Program-made: the position numbers and the translations under genes
Source: Pinguiococcus pyrenoidosus
Taxonomy: Eukaryota > Sar > Pinguiophyceae > Pinguiochrysidales > Pinguiochrysidaceae
Length of the DNA stretch: 23,741 nucleotides
Assembly: GCA_019677205.1 (NCBI GenBank)
Contig: JAAMXY010001665.1
Location: forward strand, 1 to 23,741
Reading direction: 5' to 3'
In this document: positions 1-7,491 of the stretch, one piece after another
How the letters are laid out: every line of letters begins with the position of its first letter
How positions within the stretch are numbered: the first letter of the stretch is position 1
The notes under the pieces: generated by a model
Told to the model about the DNA's origin: nothing
The model's database searches: none
The model's input: only the letters and a program-made list of their open reading frames with translations

Positions 1-614
1 GCGTCGACATTCTCGGGAAGGCGGAGAGAGCGTGAGAACCACTGGCTGGTCGTGAGCATGCCGTGGGGGCCCTTGCGCTCCACCTTGCTGCGGATGTGCA
101 GCAGGCGGGTGTCCTCGTCCACCTGCACCTGCGTGTCCGTCGGAGACGCGCCCTGCAGAGCGAGCTTGAAGCTCAGCCCATCCTTGTCCTCCTCGACGCC
201 CATCCGCCCCGGGGACCACAGGCTCGACCAGAGAGGGCTGAAGCTCTGCAAGCCGAAGGCCTCCTCTCCGGACTCCTGGGTCTTGTCCGTGCCGTCCATC
301 TGGTCGAGGCGCTGGTGGTACTGCCGAAGGGCCCGGTCCCGAGACTCCATCATGTCACGCAGGGCCCGCATCCTTCGCTGCTGCCGCGTGGCGGCGGCGT
401 CCAGGTAGTCGTAGGGCGTCGGCGACCGACGCGACGGCGGGGCCCTTGGCGCGTCGAAGGGAAACAGGCCCAAGGAGGGCGTGAAGGGGTCGAAGAAGCT
501 GTCGAAGTAGCGCTGGAACAGGGAGCTGCCGCGGGGCACCGGGTGGTAGTAGCCCTCCGCGGCCGAGAGCGTCAGCAGGGCGGCGACGCCGGCGGTCAGG
601 CTGCTGGGCACCAT
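1..614 (-). CDS. Small heat-shock protein (Hsp20/alpha-crystallin) with signal peptide, partial
   Basis: ATP-independent holdase chaperone by family. The frame opens at an ATG at 614 and stays open for 204 codons to the window edge, so the C-terminus is missing. Residues 1-21 (MVPSSLTAGVAALLTLSAAEG) look like a cleavable signal peptide. Residues 30-55 are Phe-rich and residues 76-105 form a charged Arg/Gln helix, as expected of a long sHsp N-terminal arm. The alpha-crystallin domain begins near residue 138 and reaches the family signature RSLRLPENVD at the edge. The signal peptide means ER, secretory or complex-plastid location rather than cytosol; no clear Phe +1 plastid motif is seen, so the final compartment is open. 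It diverges from the LOG gene, and a heat-shock-element-like site lies about 115 bp upstream. Family assignment is firm; exact start is likely because upstream in-frame codons offer no better leader. Confidence 0.85.
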   Translation of the reverse strand, partial: MVPSSLTAGVAALLTLSAAEGYYHPVPRGSSLFQRYFDSFFDPFTPSLGLFPFDAPRAPPSRRSPTPYDYLDAAATRQQRRMRALRDMMESRDRALRQYHQRLDQMDGTDKTQESGEEAFGLQSFSPLWSSLWSPGRMGVEEDKDGLSFKLALQGASPTDTQVQVDEDTRLLHIRSKVERKGPHGMLTTSQWFSRSLRLPENVD

Positions 615-1148
615 GGCTCTTGGCAAATTGCAGGACGGAGTTGCAGACGGTGAAAGTTGGGCTGCGCCGGCGGTGCGCAGAGCGTCTGCGGCTGAGGAAG
701 AACTTGAAGGCAGAATTCGGCGGAACGATTCCGGAACAAGAGAAGGTGTGAAAAAACAGGCTGCGCGTGCTGTTGCATGGCGGAATAGCGTTCAACTTAT
801 TGTTCTAGAAGATGCCCCATGACATCCACGTGGAAGACTTGGCCAATGAACTGCGTCCATGTTGGACCTAAATTCAAGATCGGCCGGCTCATCCTTCAAT
901 CAGATCGCGCCGATCCTCCATAGTTTTGTTTGAAAAGGTGCTGAGATCCGAATCAGCGGACGAGATCCACGTGGAGCAGCCAATGGCTGCACGAGCCAGC
1001 GAACCTCCGAAGCTGCGGACAGAGTACGACGCGGACGGAGAAAGCAGCTGACGAGGAGTTCCCGCGGTTTCCACGTTTGAATCGCCGGCCTTCGCTCACT
1101 ACGAACTCGGTGGTGCGCATCTCTCACATCCGTGATACAAACGCCAGT
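615..1148. promoter_or_regulatory. Divergent intergenic region between the sHsp and LOG genes
   Basis: This stretch of 534 bp separates two divergently oriented start codons (614 minus, 1149 plus), so it should hold both promoters. Visible motifs are a TTCCGGAA dyad at 729-736 (heat-shock-element-like), CCAAT at 843-847, and CCAATGG at about 980-986. No TATA box is convincing. Short open frames crossing it on both strands have no recognisable protein features. Confidence 0.5.
724..737. promoter_or_regulatory. Heat-shock-element-like site
   Basis: The sequence GGAAC-G-ATTCC-GGAAC contains an inverted pair of nGAAn modules (ATTCC/GGAAC at 728-737) with a third module displaced by one base, and a further AGAAG four to eight bases on. 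HSF normally binds at least three alternating nGAAn units in strict 5-bp register, so this is only a near match. Its place 110-125 bp upstream of a small heat-shock gene makes it worth noting. Confidence 0.35.
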
Positions 1149-1926
1149 ATGAGAATCTGCGTCTACGGATCGAGCAGCGATCGCACGCCCAAGGTACCTG
1201 TGCTCGGCTCTTCCTCTCTCTCTCTCCCTCGCGCTCTCTCCGAGGTGTCCCACTGGTGTGGCGCGCGCAGTTTCACCCACAGTGCCCCCCAAACTTTAGG
1301 TGTACACGGATGCGGCGTTCCATCTCGGGCAGCTTGTGGCCAAGGGAGGCCATGTGCTGGTGAACGGTGGTGGGCGGAACGGCGTCATGGGCGCAATGAA
1401 CGACGGCGCGAAGTCTGCGAACGGGCAGATCGTGGCGGTGATCCACGAGCGCTTCGTTGTGGACAGTGGAGTGGCGTATCACGACGTCGACGAGATGGTC
1501 GTCTGCGGCGGTGACGATCTGCAGCGCCGCAAGAAGATGCTGATGGACCGCTCAGACTGCCTCATCGTGGCTCCGGGCGGCTTGGGCACGCTGGACGAGT
1601 TTTGCGAGGTCTTGTGCAATCTGCAGCTGAGCTTCGTGAACATGCCGGTGGCGATCCTGAACACGAATGGCTTCTACGACGATCTGCTGCGGCACATCAA
1701 GAAGTGCAAGGAGCAGGGACTCCTCATGCACGACATCAACGACCTGGTGTACGTGGCGAAGACCCCCGAGGACGCGCTGGAGTACCTGAGCAACGCGTCC
1801 ATGGCGGAGAAGCAGGACCTGTACCAGCAGAAGCGCGTGCGGCCGAGATTTTGGATCTGCTCCCTGGCGATCATCTCTCTTGTGGAGCTTGGCATCATCG
1901 GCTATCTGCTGCGAAAACGCGCGTGA
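1149..1926 (+). CDS. LOG-family cytokinin riboside 5'-monophosphate phosphoribohydrolase-like, tail-anchored
   Basis: LOG-family enzymes release free base from nucleoside 5'-monophosphates (cytokinin activation in plants and microbes). Exon 1 is 1149-1193 (MRICVYGSSSDRTPK), the intron 1194-1299 (106 nt, GT-AG, phase 0) has a CT-rich tract, and exon 2 is 1300-1926; the protein is 223 aa. The Rossmann start (ICVYGSSS), NGGGRNGVMGA, the RRKKML segment (residues 91-96, the conserved Arg/Lys site) and PGGLGTLDE (107-115, with catalytic Glu) are all present, so it looks active. Unusually, residues 199-219 (FWICSLAIISLVELGIIGYLL) are hydrophobic and are followed by only RKRA, a typical C-terminal tail anchor; soluble LOG proteins lack this. 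True substrate is unknown: many LOG/lysine-decarboxylase-like proteins act on other nucleotides. It converges on RPA2 across a repeat-filled gap. Confidence 0.85.
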
Positions 1927-2020
1927 TATCCGTAGGGTATCCGTACGGTATCCGTACGGTATCCGTACGGTATCCACAGGGTATACACAGGGTATCCATA
2001 GGGTATCCGCGATATCCGTG
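1925..2020 (+). repeat. 11-bp minisatellite (GGTATCCGTAC)n
   Basis: About eight tandem units of 11 bp run from within the LOG stop codon. Three are perfect GGTATCCGTAC (1936-1968). Flanking units vary at the last bases (GATATCCGTAG, GGTATCCACAG, GGTATACACAG, GGTATCCATAG). Neighbouring perfect units form the dyad CGTACGG-TAT-CCGTACG, so the array can fold into hairpins. It probably lies in the LOG 3' UTR. Confidence 0.9.
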
Positions 2021-2040
2021 ACGCTCGGAGAGGAGAGGAG

Positions 2041-2118
2041 ATGCAGATGCAGATGCAGATGCAGATGCAGATGCAGATGCAGATGCAGATGCAGATGCAG
2101 ATGCAGATGCAGATGCAA
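2041..2118 (+). repeat. (ATGCAG)n hexanucleotide microsatellite
   Basis: Twelve perfect ATGCAG units (2041-2112) are followed by one ATGCAA. It sits between the convergent LOG and RPA2 stop codons. Because the unit is six bases, open frames run through it on both strands (Met-Gln or His-Leu runs), but these have no other coding signs. Confidence 0.95.
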
Positions 2119-2171
2119 ATGTTGGATGATGGAGACATGCATAGCGGCGTAACAACCCAAATCAACCTTGT

Positions 2172-5100
2172 TCATACGTGATCCAGACCCAGGGTGACCT
2201 TGATTCCCAGTGCGGCGAGCTCGTTCACGAGATAGCGAAACACGTAGGGCATGGACACCGCTTCGCACTTCGCCTCGGGGCCGCAGGTCGTGCAGACCCA
2301 CTTCCCGAAGCGCGACAGCGCGCGTGCCACCACGACTTCGCTCTGGCCGGCGTAGACGAGAGCGTTCGAGCCTGGACACGGCGACAGCATACTGCCGCAC
2401 GTCCTGCACACGTAGCCAATGTGCCTGTCGGAGCAGTTCATGAGGCGGTCGTGAAGCAGGAAGGCGGTACCGTGACTGATGAGCGAGTCGCGCTCCATCT
2501 CCCCGAAGCGAATGCCGCCGCCGCGCTTGCGCCCCTTCACCGGCTGGCGCGTCACCGGGCTGACGCCTCCCGTGGAGCGCACCTGAGCCTTGTCGCTCAC
2601 CATGTGGCGCAGCCGCTGGTAGTACACCAGCCCGAGATAGATGTCCACCTGGAGGGGAAGGCCGCTCAGGCCGCTGTACATCGGTTCGCTGCCCCAGTAG
2701 GAATACCCAGCCGCCCGCAGCTGCTCGCCGAAGTAGTTGATGGCGGTGTCCTTCTCGTTGAACTGGAACGGAGTGGCGTCCTGGTACATCCCGTGCAGCG
2801 CGCCGCTCTTGCCAGCCATGGACTCGACGAGCATCCCAATGGTCATGCGCGACGGAAAGGCGTGCGGATTGATGATGACGTCCGGGCTGATGCCACTCTC
2901 GCTGAAGGGCATGTCCTCCTGAGGCCACAGCACCGACATGACGCCCTTCTGTCCGTGGCGCGAGCTGAACTTGTCGCCGATGATGGGGTTGCGGGGGATG
3001 CGCAGCGTCACGCTGACGCGCCGGAGCTTGTCCTTGTTCTTCCCGTCGCTGCCCAGCAAGCGGATGGTCTGGACGCAGGCCCTTTCCACGTCCTTGTGCT
3101 TCGTGACGTGGCTCTCGCCGTTGGTGGTGTTGAGGAGGCAGTAGAGCGGGTCGTCCTGCTCCAGCCACTGCCCCACATGTGGCAGGCCGTCGAAGTCCAG
3201 CTCCTCGTAGATCTTTCGCACGGGAGACACATCCGCAATGGCCACCGACGGCGACACTTCCGTGGCAAAGTTGGTGGGCCGCGTGTTCCCAAAGCGGAGC
3301 GTCGGCTTCGTCCCGTCCTCAAGCGAGGCGGCCTTCTCCTCCTCGTCGTCCAGATTGATGATCTTGGTCTTGTAGATGGACGCGTGAGCAAAGCCCCTCT
3401 CGAACGACGCCTTGTTCAGGATCATCGCGTCCTCCATGTCGAAGCCCGTGTAGGAGATCACCGCGACCACCGCATTCGTTCCCTGCGGGTACTCGTCGAG
3501 CTGATACTCGGCATGCCGGCGCGTCTGCACGATCGGCGCCTGCGGCGTCTGGATCTTGTACATCTTGTTGTCCGTCCGGTGCGGCATGCAGTGCGCTGGT
3601 GTGCCCATCGTCTGCTTTCCCATCTGGCACTGGTACATGTTCCTCGGCGACTGATTCTGGTCGCTGAACGGTGTCAGCGAAGCGATGAGGGACAGCATGT
3701 TGGTCGGATCGAGCTCCTGGTGGGTCGTGCCCTCATGAACCTCCTCCGGGAGACAAGCGACCTCCAGGTGCGTCTGCTCCAGAGGACCGATGAGTTCGAT
3801 CCTGCCGCTTGCCCGCTGCAGCACGGGCCGGACCATCCGCCCAGGGGCCGACGCCAAGAAAAGCCCCGCGAACGGCCCCAGCCCGCTCTGGCGCGGCGGG
3901 AAGAAGGCGACCTCGAGCGTAGGATCCACTGCCGGGGAGCTCTCGACCTTCATCTTTCGCAACACCCTGGCAATGTTCTGGGCGGCATCGGAGGACGCGG
4001 AGCCCAGGAACCTACCGTCGAGGACAAGTGGCACGAAGTCGGCCCCCGTGGGAAGGGCGAGGGAGCCCGACGCGGACGAAGCGGGAATCATGCCAAGCCG
4101 CGTGCAGACTTCCTCAACCAGGCATCGCTGCTCGGCGTTCTCCTGAGGCTGCAAGTACCGCTCGCCGGGTAGAGGAATGGCGGGTGCCGAGGCATCATCC
4201 GTCGGCCACGAGAGCACCACCGCCGTCGCGGCCATGTGGTTCAGCAAACCACATGGCGTTCCGTCCGGGGTGTGCACAGGGCACAGAAAACCCCATGATT
4301 CCGGGAGCAGCTTGCGCACCGTCGTGGTCTTCATCGTGGTGAAGAACTGCCCGCGGTGCACGCTCCGGAAGTGCGATAGGTACCGCAGGAAGTTCAGTCG
4401 CTCGGCCACGATCGTGAAGCCGCTCACCTGCATGAGGTCCAGCCCCGTGGAGCTGATCACATTCCCCGTGCTGAGCATGGTGGCGACCTTGGTTCCCACG
4501 CTGGACAGGCACCGCTCCGCCAATCTCCGCATCCATCGGGCATCCGCGGCCCGCATCGCCGCCAGCGCGCCCCTCCCTCCGTCTGCGCGCACCTCCTTCA
4601 GGAGCCCTTGCCGCAAGGCCTGCAAGCCCTCATCCAGCTTTTCTCTTACGAAGGCAGAGATGAGATGCCCCGGCAGCAGGATCTCGAGGGACGACATGGC
4701 GTCCGGGTTGTCCTTCGTGCAGCGCCCCTCGACGAACGCGTAGAGCTTGGAGAGGCAGAGGAAGATCACGCCGGCCTTGTCGAAGTAGTCCTTCACGTGG
4801 ATCGCCACGTATCTGTCCAGAACCGCTCGGCCGACCTCCTCTGCAGTGGCCTTGGAATGGGAGATCATGTCGGGCAAGACCTGCCGGAAGCGGCTCCCGA
4901 GGAACGACAAGGCCTCTTCCTGGCCCGAAAGCCGTAGCCCGGCGGTCTCCTGGAGCAGCGCTTCCGCGCGCGCCGCGAGGAAGGTGTTGTCCTCCTGGCC
5001 CACCACGATGCGCTTGTAGATCTCCTTGTCGGTCATGCCCGTGAGCGCCCGGATGACCAAGGCGGCCGGCAGCAGATACTCGGCCTTGCGCACCGTGATC

Positions 5101-5795
5101 CGCAGACTCACGGCGCCGTTGCTGAGGTAGTGGAAGGTCATGGTGACGCTCGACTGGTCGTCGCCCACGCAGCGAATGATGACGCCCTTGTCCGTGTACT
5201 GCTTGCCTCGGTTCTTGAAGGACGGCCGCTGGATGGCCGCCGGGAAGTTCCTCCGCGGGATCTGCAGCAGTCGGATGCAGCGCTCGATGCCGTTGATGAT
5301 GAAGTATCCGCCCATCTCGCTGTCCTCCTCCCAGCGCTGCACCAGCTCCTTGGGCGTCATGTTCCGCAGGTGGCAGTGACTCGACAGCACCATGATGGGC
5401 AGCTCTCCCAGCTTCACGTGCTGCACCATCTCCACATCGGCGCTCTGCGCTCGCTTGTAGCACAACGTGGCGCTCATGGCGCCCGTGTACATGATGCCGT
5501 GCTCGCGGCAGTCTCTCGGGTACAAAAACTGACTGGTTTGCGTCTGCCCAGCGGAGCGACGCGGCGTGAGGATATCTCCGCCCTCGAGCCAGTAGCTTAT
5601 GTGGCCATTGTCGCCCAGATCGACGGTGTATTTGGGGATGTTCTGGATGCCCAGGCGGAAGCCGCGCTCCAGAAAGAAGTTGAACGACTCCACGTGCGGA
5701 GCGGCCAGCTCTCGCAGCTTCTGCGTGGCCTTGCGCGGCAGGAAATGCGGCTCGAAGGACGGACCGGGGCTCTTCGGCGGCCTTTGGCGCTTCAT
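2172..5795 (-). CDS. RPA2: DNA-directed RNA polymerase I subunit RPA2 (second-largest, RPA135-type)
   Basis: Second-largest catalytic subunit of nucleolar RNA polymerase I, which makes the large rRNA precursor. The intronless frame gives 1,207 aa, close to the roughly 1,100-1,200 aa of the family. The first in-frame ATG is at 5795 (MKRQRPPKSP); the open frame extends 39 nt further only through a TTG. Rpb2 domains follow in order: protrusion (HCHLRNMTPKE, about residues 135-180), fork (GFLCPVHTPDGTPCG, about 495-510), the GFDMEDAMILNKASFERG block (about 780-800), hybrid-binding GDKFSSRHGQKG (from 940) with PDVIINPHAFPSRMT after it, and a C-terminal zinc site (C1130, C1133, C1168, C1171). RPC2 and RPB2 are alternatives; the overall pattern and the short N-terminus fit the Pol I paralogue. 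It is divergent from the small gene at 6554 and convergent with LOG. Confidence 0.93.
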   Translation of the reverse strand: MKRQRPPKSPGPSFEPHFLPRKATQKLRELAAPHVESFNFFLERGFRLGIQNIPKYTVDLGDNGHISYWLEGGDILTPRRSAGQTQTSQFLYPRDCREHGIMYTGAMSATLCYKRAQSADVEMVQHVKLGELPIMVLSSHCHLRNMTPKELVQRWEEDSEMGGYFIINGIERCIRLLQIPRRNFPAAIQRPSFKNRGKQYTDKGVIIRCVGDDQSSVTMTFHYLSNGAVSLRITVRKAEYLLPAALVIRALTGMTDKEIYKRIVVGQEDNTFLAARAEALLQETAGLRLSGQEEALSFLGSRFRQVLPDMISHSKATAEEVGRAVLDRYVAIHVKDYFDKAGVIFLCLSKLYAFVEGRCTKDNPDAMSSLEILLPGHLISAFVREKLDEGLQALRQGLLKEVRADGGRGALAAMRAADARWMRRLAERCLSSVGTKVATMLSTGNVISSTGLDLMQVSGFTIVAERLNFLRYLSHFRSVHRGQFFTTMKTTTVRKLLPESWGFLCPVHTPDGTPCGLLNHMAATAVVLSWPTDDASAPAIPLPGERYLQPQENAEQRCLVEEVCTRLGMIPASSASGSLALPTGADFVPLVLDGRFLGSASSDAAQNIARVLRKMKVESSPAVDPTLEVAFFPPRQSGLGPFAGLFLASAPGRMVRPVLQRASGRIELIGPLEQTHLEVACLPEEVHEGTTHQELDPTNMLSLIASLTPFSDQNQSPRNMYQCQMGKQTMGTPAHCMPHRTDNKMYKIQTPQAPIVQTRRHAEYQLDEYPQGTNAVVAVISYTGFDMEDAMILNKASFERGFAHASIYKTKIINLDDEEEKAASLEDGTKPTLRFGNTRPTNFATEVSPSVAIADVSPVRKIYEELDFDGLPHVGQWLEQDDPLYCLLNTTNGESHVTKHKDVERACVQTIRLLGSDGKNKDKLRRVSVTLRIPRNPIIGDKFSSRHGQKGVMSVLWPQEDMPFSESGISPDVIINPHAFPSRMTIGMLVESMAGKSGALHGMYQDATPFQFNEKDTAINYFGEQLRAAGYSYWGSEPMYSGLSGLPLQVDIYLGLVYYQRLRHMVSDKAQVRSTGGVSPVTRQPVKGRKRGGGIRFGEMERDSLISHGTAFLLHDRLMNCSDRHIGYVCRTCGSMLSPCPGSNALVYAGQSEVVVARALSRFGKWVCTTCGPEAKCEAVSMPYVFRYLVNELAALGIKVTLGLDHV

Positions 5796-6553
5796 TTTCT
5801 GCTCGAACCGCCAGCCACTGGCTTCCAATCGCAAAGAGACTAGGAAAATCGGGAGTCGTCAGAGAGGGAACATCGTTGTGGCGCGCGAATCATGAGAGTT
5901 TCGCGCTCTTTTGGATGTCGCCAACAGCGACGCATCCTCGTGACGGACGGATCGGCTTGCCTTGGGACAGACCGCTGAAATGGCGCAGTCCGTCCATTGG
6001 TATAGTTCAAAGCGTTCTGGATGGTGAAGATCGCGTGAGGAAGGGAATGTTGAACAAACGATGGTACCTATCAATACTCTGGTATGCTATGATAGCCAAT
6101 CATGAGCAAGTCTTTCGGAAAGGATCTGTAAATCATTTCAATACGCGACACTTCCAACCAATGCTTTGGACCAATTGATGGGAGTACTACCAACTTATAA
6201 AATTTTAGGCGGATTATCATACAGCGGACCCATGTAATTGATATTTCGGATTTGTCTTCACCTTCTGGCGCCGAAGCCTGCGGCAAGTGTCTCTGCTGGA
6301 TTGCGGCGTCGGCAGAAGGTTCTCTCTCCAGAGACGATCCACACGTCTGCTCAAGCCCTTTCGTGAAAGTCTTCCCTTTCAGGTAGTGTCCTCTCTTTGG
6401 TCCCTCTGCCGTAAGCGTCTGCGTGGCCATCGTTTTTGCCTTCAAGAGCGGTTCCCTCTTTCCCCTCCGGCGTGTGAAAAAGAGACAGCTGAATGTTGCT
6501 ACGCCGAGGTCCGTTCTCACGTGTTCGTTGCTGCTTCCGCAGAATTTTAGAAA
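5796..6553. promoter_or_regulatory. Divergent intergenic region, AT-rich core with CCAAT motifs
   Basis: This 758-bp gap between divergent starts should contain the RPA2 promoter (minus) and that of the small gene at 6554 (plus). About 5890-6250 is visibly more AT-rich than the rest of the window. It holds ATTGG at 5996-6000 and CCAAT at 6096-6100, 6158-6162 and 6171-6175. From about 6260 to 6480 the plus strand is pyrimidine-rich. A minus-strand frame (6071-6664) crosses the region and overlaps exon 1 of the next gene in antisense; I see no family features in it and do not call it. Confidence 0.45.
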
Positions 6554-6979
6554 ATGCTCGCCGCTCGTCGATCTCTCACAGCAGCCTGCACGTTGCGACG
6601 CGCAGCAGTCACGTTGCCGCGTGCGTTTCTGACAGTTCCGAAGGACTTCGCGTCCAAGGGACATGCCGAAGAGGCGGTGCGTTACCTGTCGTAGAAGCGT
6701 CCTACAGTCTCACGGTCGCAGTCTCTGCCTGGTTGAACACTTGATGCGGAGGATGTGGCGCTCGAATCTCACGTGCCGTCCCCTTTCCATCTCCGGCAGA
6801 AATACTTCAATGATTTGGACGCCGCTTTGCGCGCCAAGATGAAGAAGATGATGGCGGCTGCACTGAAGAAGCAGGAGGTCGCAAAGGCCGAACTGGACGC
6901 ACTGCTCACCGCCAGTGGCGTCACCCTTCCGGATGAGGTCAAGGAAAAGCTGGTGGACTGGAAATTGGAGGAACACTAG
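6554..6979 (+). CDS. Small protein with mitochondrial-type presequence, function unknown
   Basis: Two exons are proposed: 6554-6676 and 6752-6979, with a 75-nt intron (GTGCGT...GCGGAG, phase 0), giving 116 aa. Residues 1-24 (from MLAARRSLTAACTLRRAAVT) are Arg/Ala/Leu/Thr-rich with no acidic residue, the classic amphipathic mitochondrial presequence. The mature part has FASKGHAEEA, then a helical, Lys/Ala/Leu-rich stretch (residues about 60-90) and a short acidic C-terminal helix ending KLVDWKLEEH. I recognise no domain. The FASKGHAEE segment faintly recalls the start of the mitochondrial ATPase inhibitor IF1, but the helix after it does not match well. The exon 1 frame would otherwise stop at once after the donor, which supports splicing; the acceptor is pyrimidine-poor, so the junction is the weak point. 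Confidence 0.6.
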
Positions 6980-7491
6980 GCTTCGCGCGTCCGCATGCCG
7001 AGGCGGTCCATGGCAGCCGATCTGTCGTTCTGCGGAGCGGGCAAACAACAGGCCGCCTCATCAAGCCGTACGACTTCATAGCTGCGTGCATTGGTGACCT
7101 CGAAGCTCGAAACTCGTAGCCGGTTCAAGTAGTCAGTGGAATAAGCGCCATGTATTTGAGAAGGTGGCACATACGGCCTTGGTGAAGCGCTCATTCCGCC
7201 CCGACGTTTGACACGTTTGCCTCCCCCCTCGGCAATGCCATCGTTCTTGGGTCAACACGCATGCACACACCACCAGCCTCCTCGAGCTCCCCCGAAGCGA
7301 GGACCCCCCCCTCAATAACATCTACATCCCAACTCAGACCACTCAAGACGACGAGGTGCGGCGGCGTCGTTTCTTGCGAGTCCTTCGCAACCTCAAATTT
7401 TCGTCGTCTGTCCCCAAGATCTTTGGCGGCGCCTCGCTCATCTACGACCGCCGCAGTCTCCGCGCCTCAGCATCCGCATCGCCGACCGCAC
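6980..7491. other. Intergenic region before the PRPP synthetase gene
   Basis: These 512 bp hold the 3' end of the small gene at 6554 and the promoter and leader of the PRPP synthetase. A C-rich run lies at about 7306-7312. The synthetase frame stays open back to an ATG at 7261, but the leader encoded between 7261 and 7491 shows no domain. No RNA gene or repeat is seen. Confidence 0.4.

Noticed and set aside
1925-2118. Repeat cluster as a CRISPR array
   Set aside because: Units are directly adjacent with no spacers, and the genome is eukaryotic; these are simple tandem repeats.
1552-3168. 538-codon minus-strand frame with long His-Leu runs
   Set aside because: It overlaps LOG in antisense and RPA2 in another frame, and its His-Leu run is just the (ATGCAG)n array read in reverse.
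2178-4172. 664-codon plus-strand frame
   Set aside because: Antisense to RPA2, whose domains are continuous and conserved; the frame is an effect of high GC content and has no family features.
5796-5834. RPA2 start at TTG 5834
   Set aside because: No in-frame ATG lies between the upstream stop and 5795; the ATG at 5795 has an A at -3 and gives the expected length.
5990-6045. tRNA-like phrase (TTGGTATAGTTCAAAG)
   Set aside because: It resembles a D-arm, but no matching T-loop (GTTCRANNC) or acceptor stem is present at the right distance.
6071-6664. 197-codon minus-strand frame between RPA2 and the small mitochondrial-protein gene
   Set aside because: It has no recognisable domain, overlaps exon 1 of the plus-strand gene and crosses the AT-rich promoter region. 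I could not exclude it fully, but nothing supports it.
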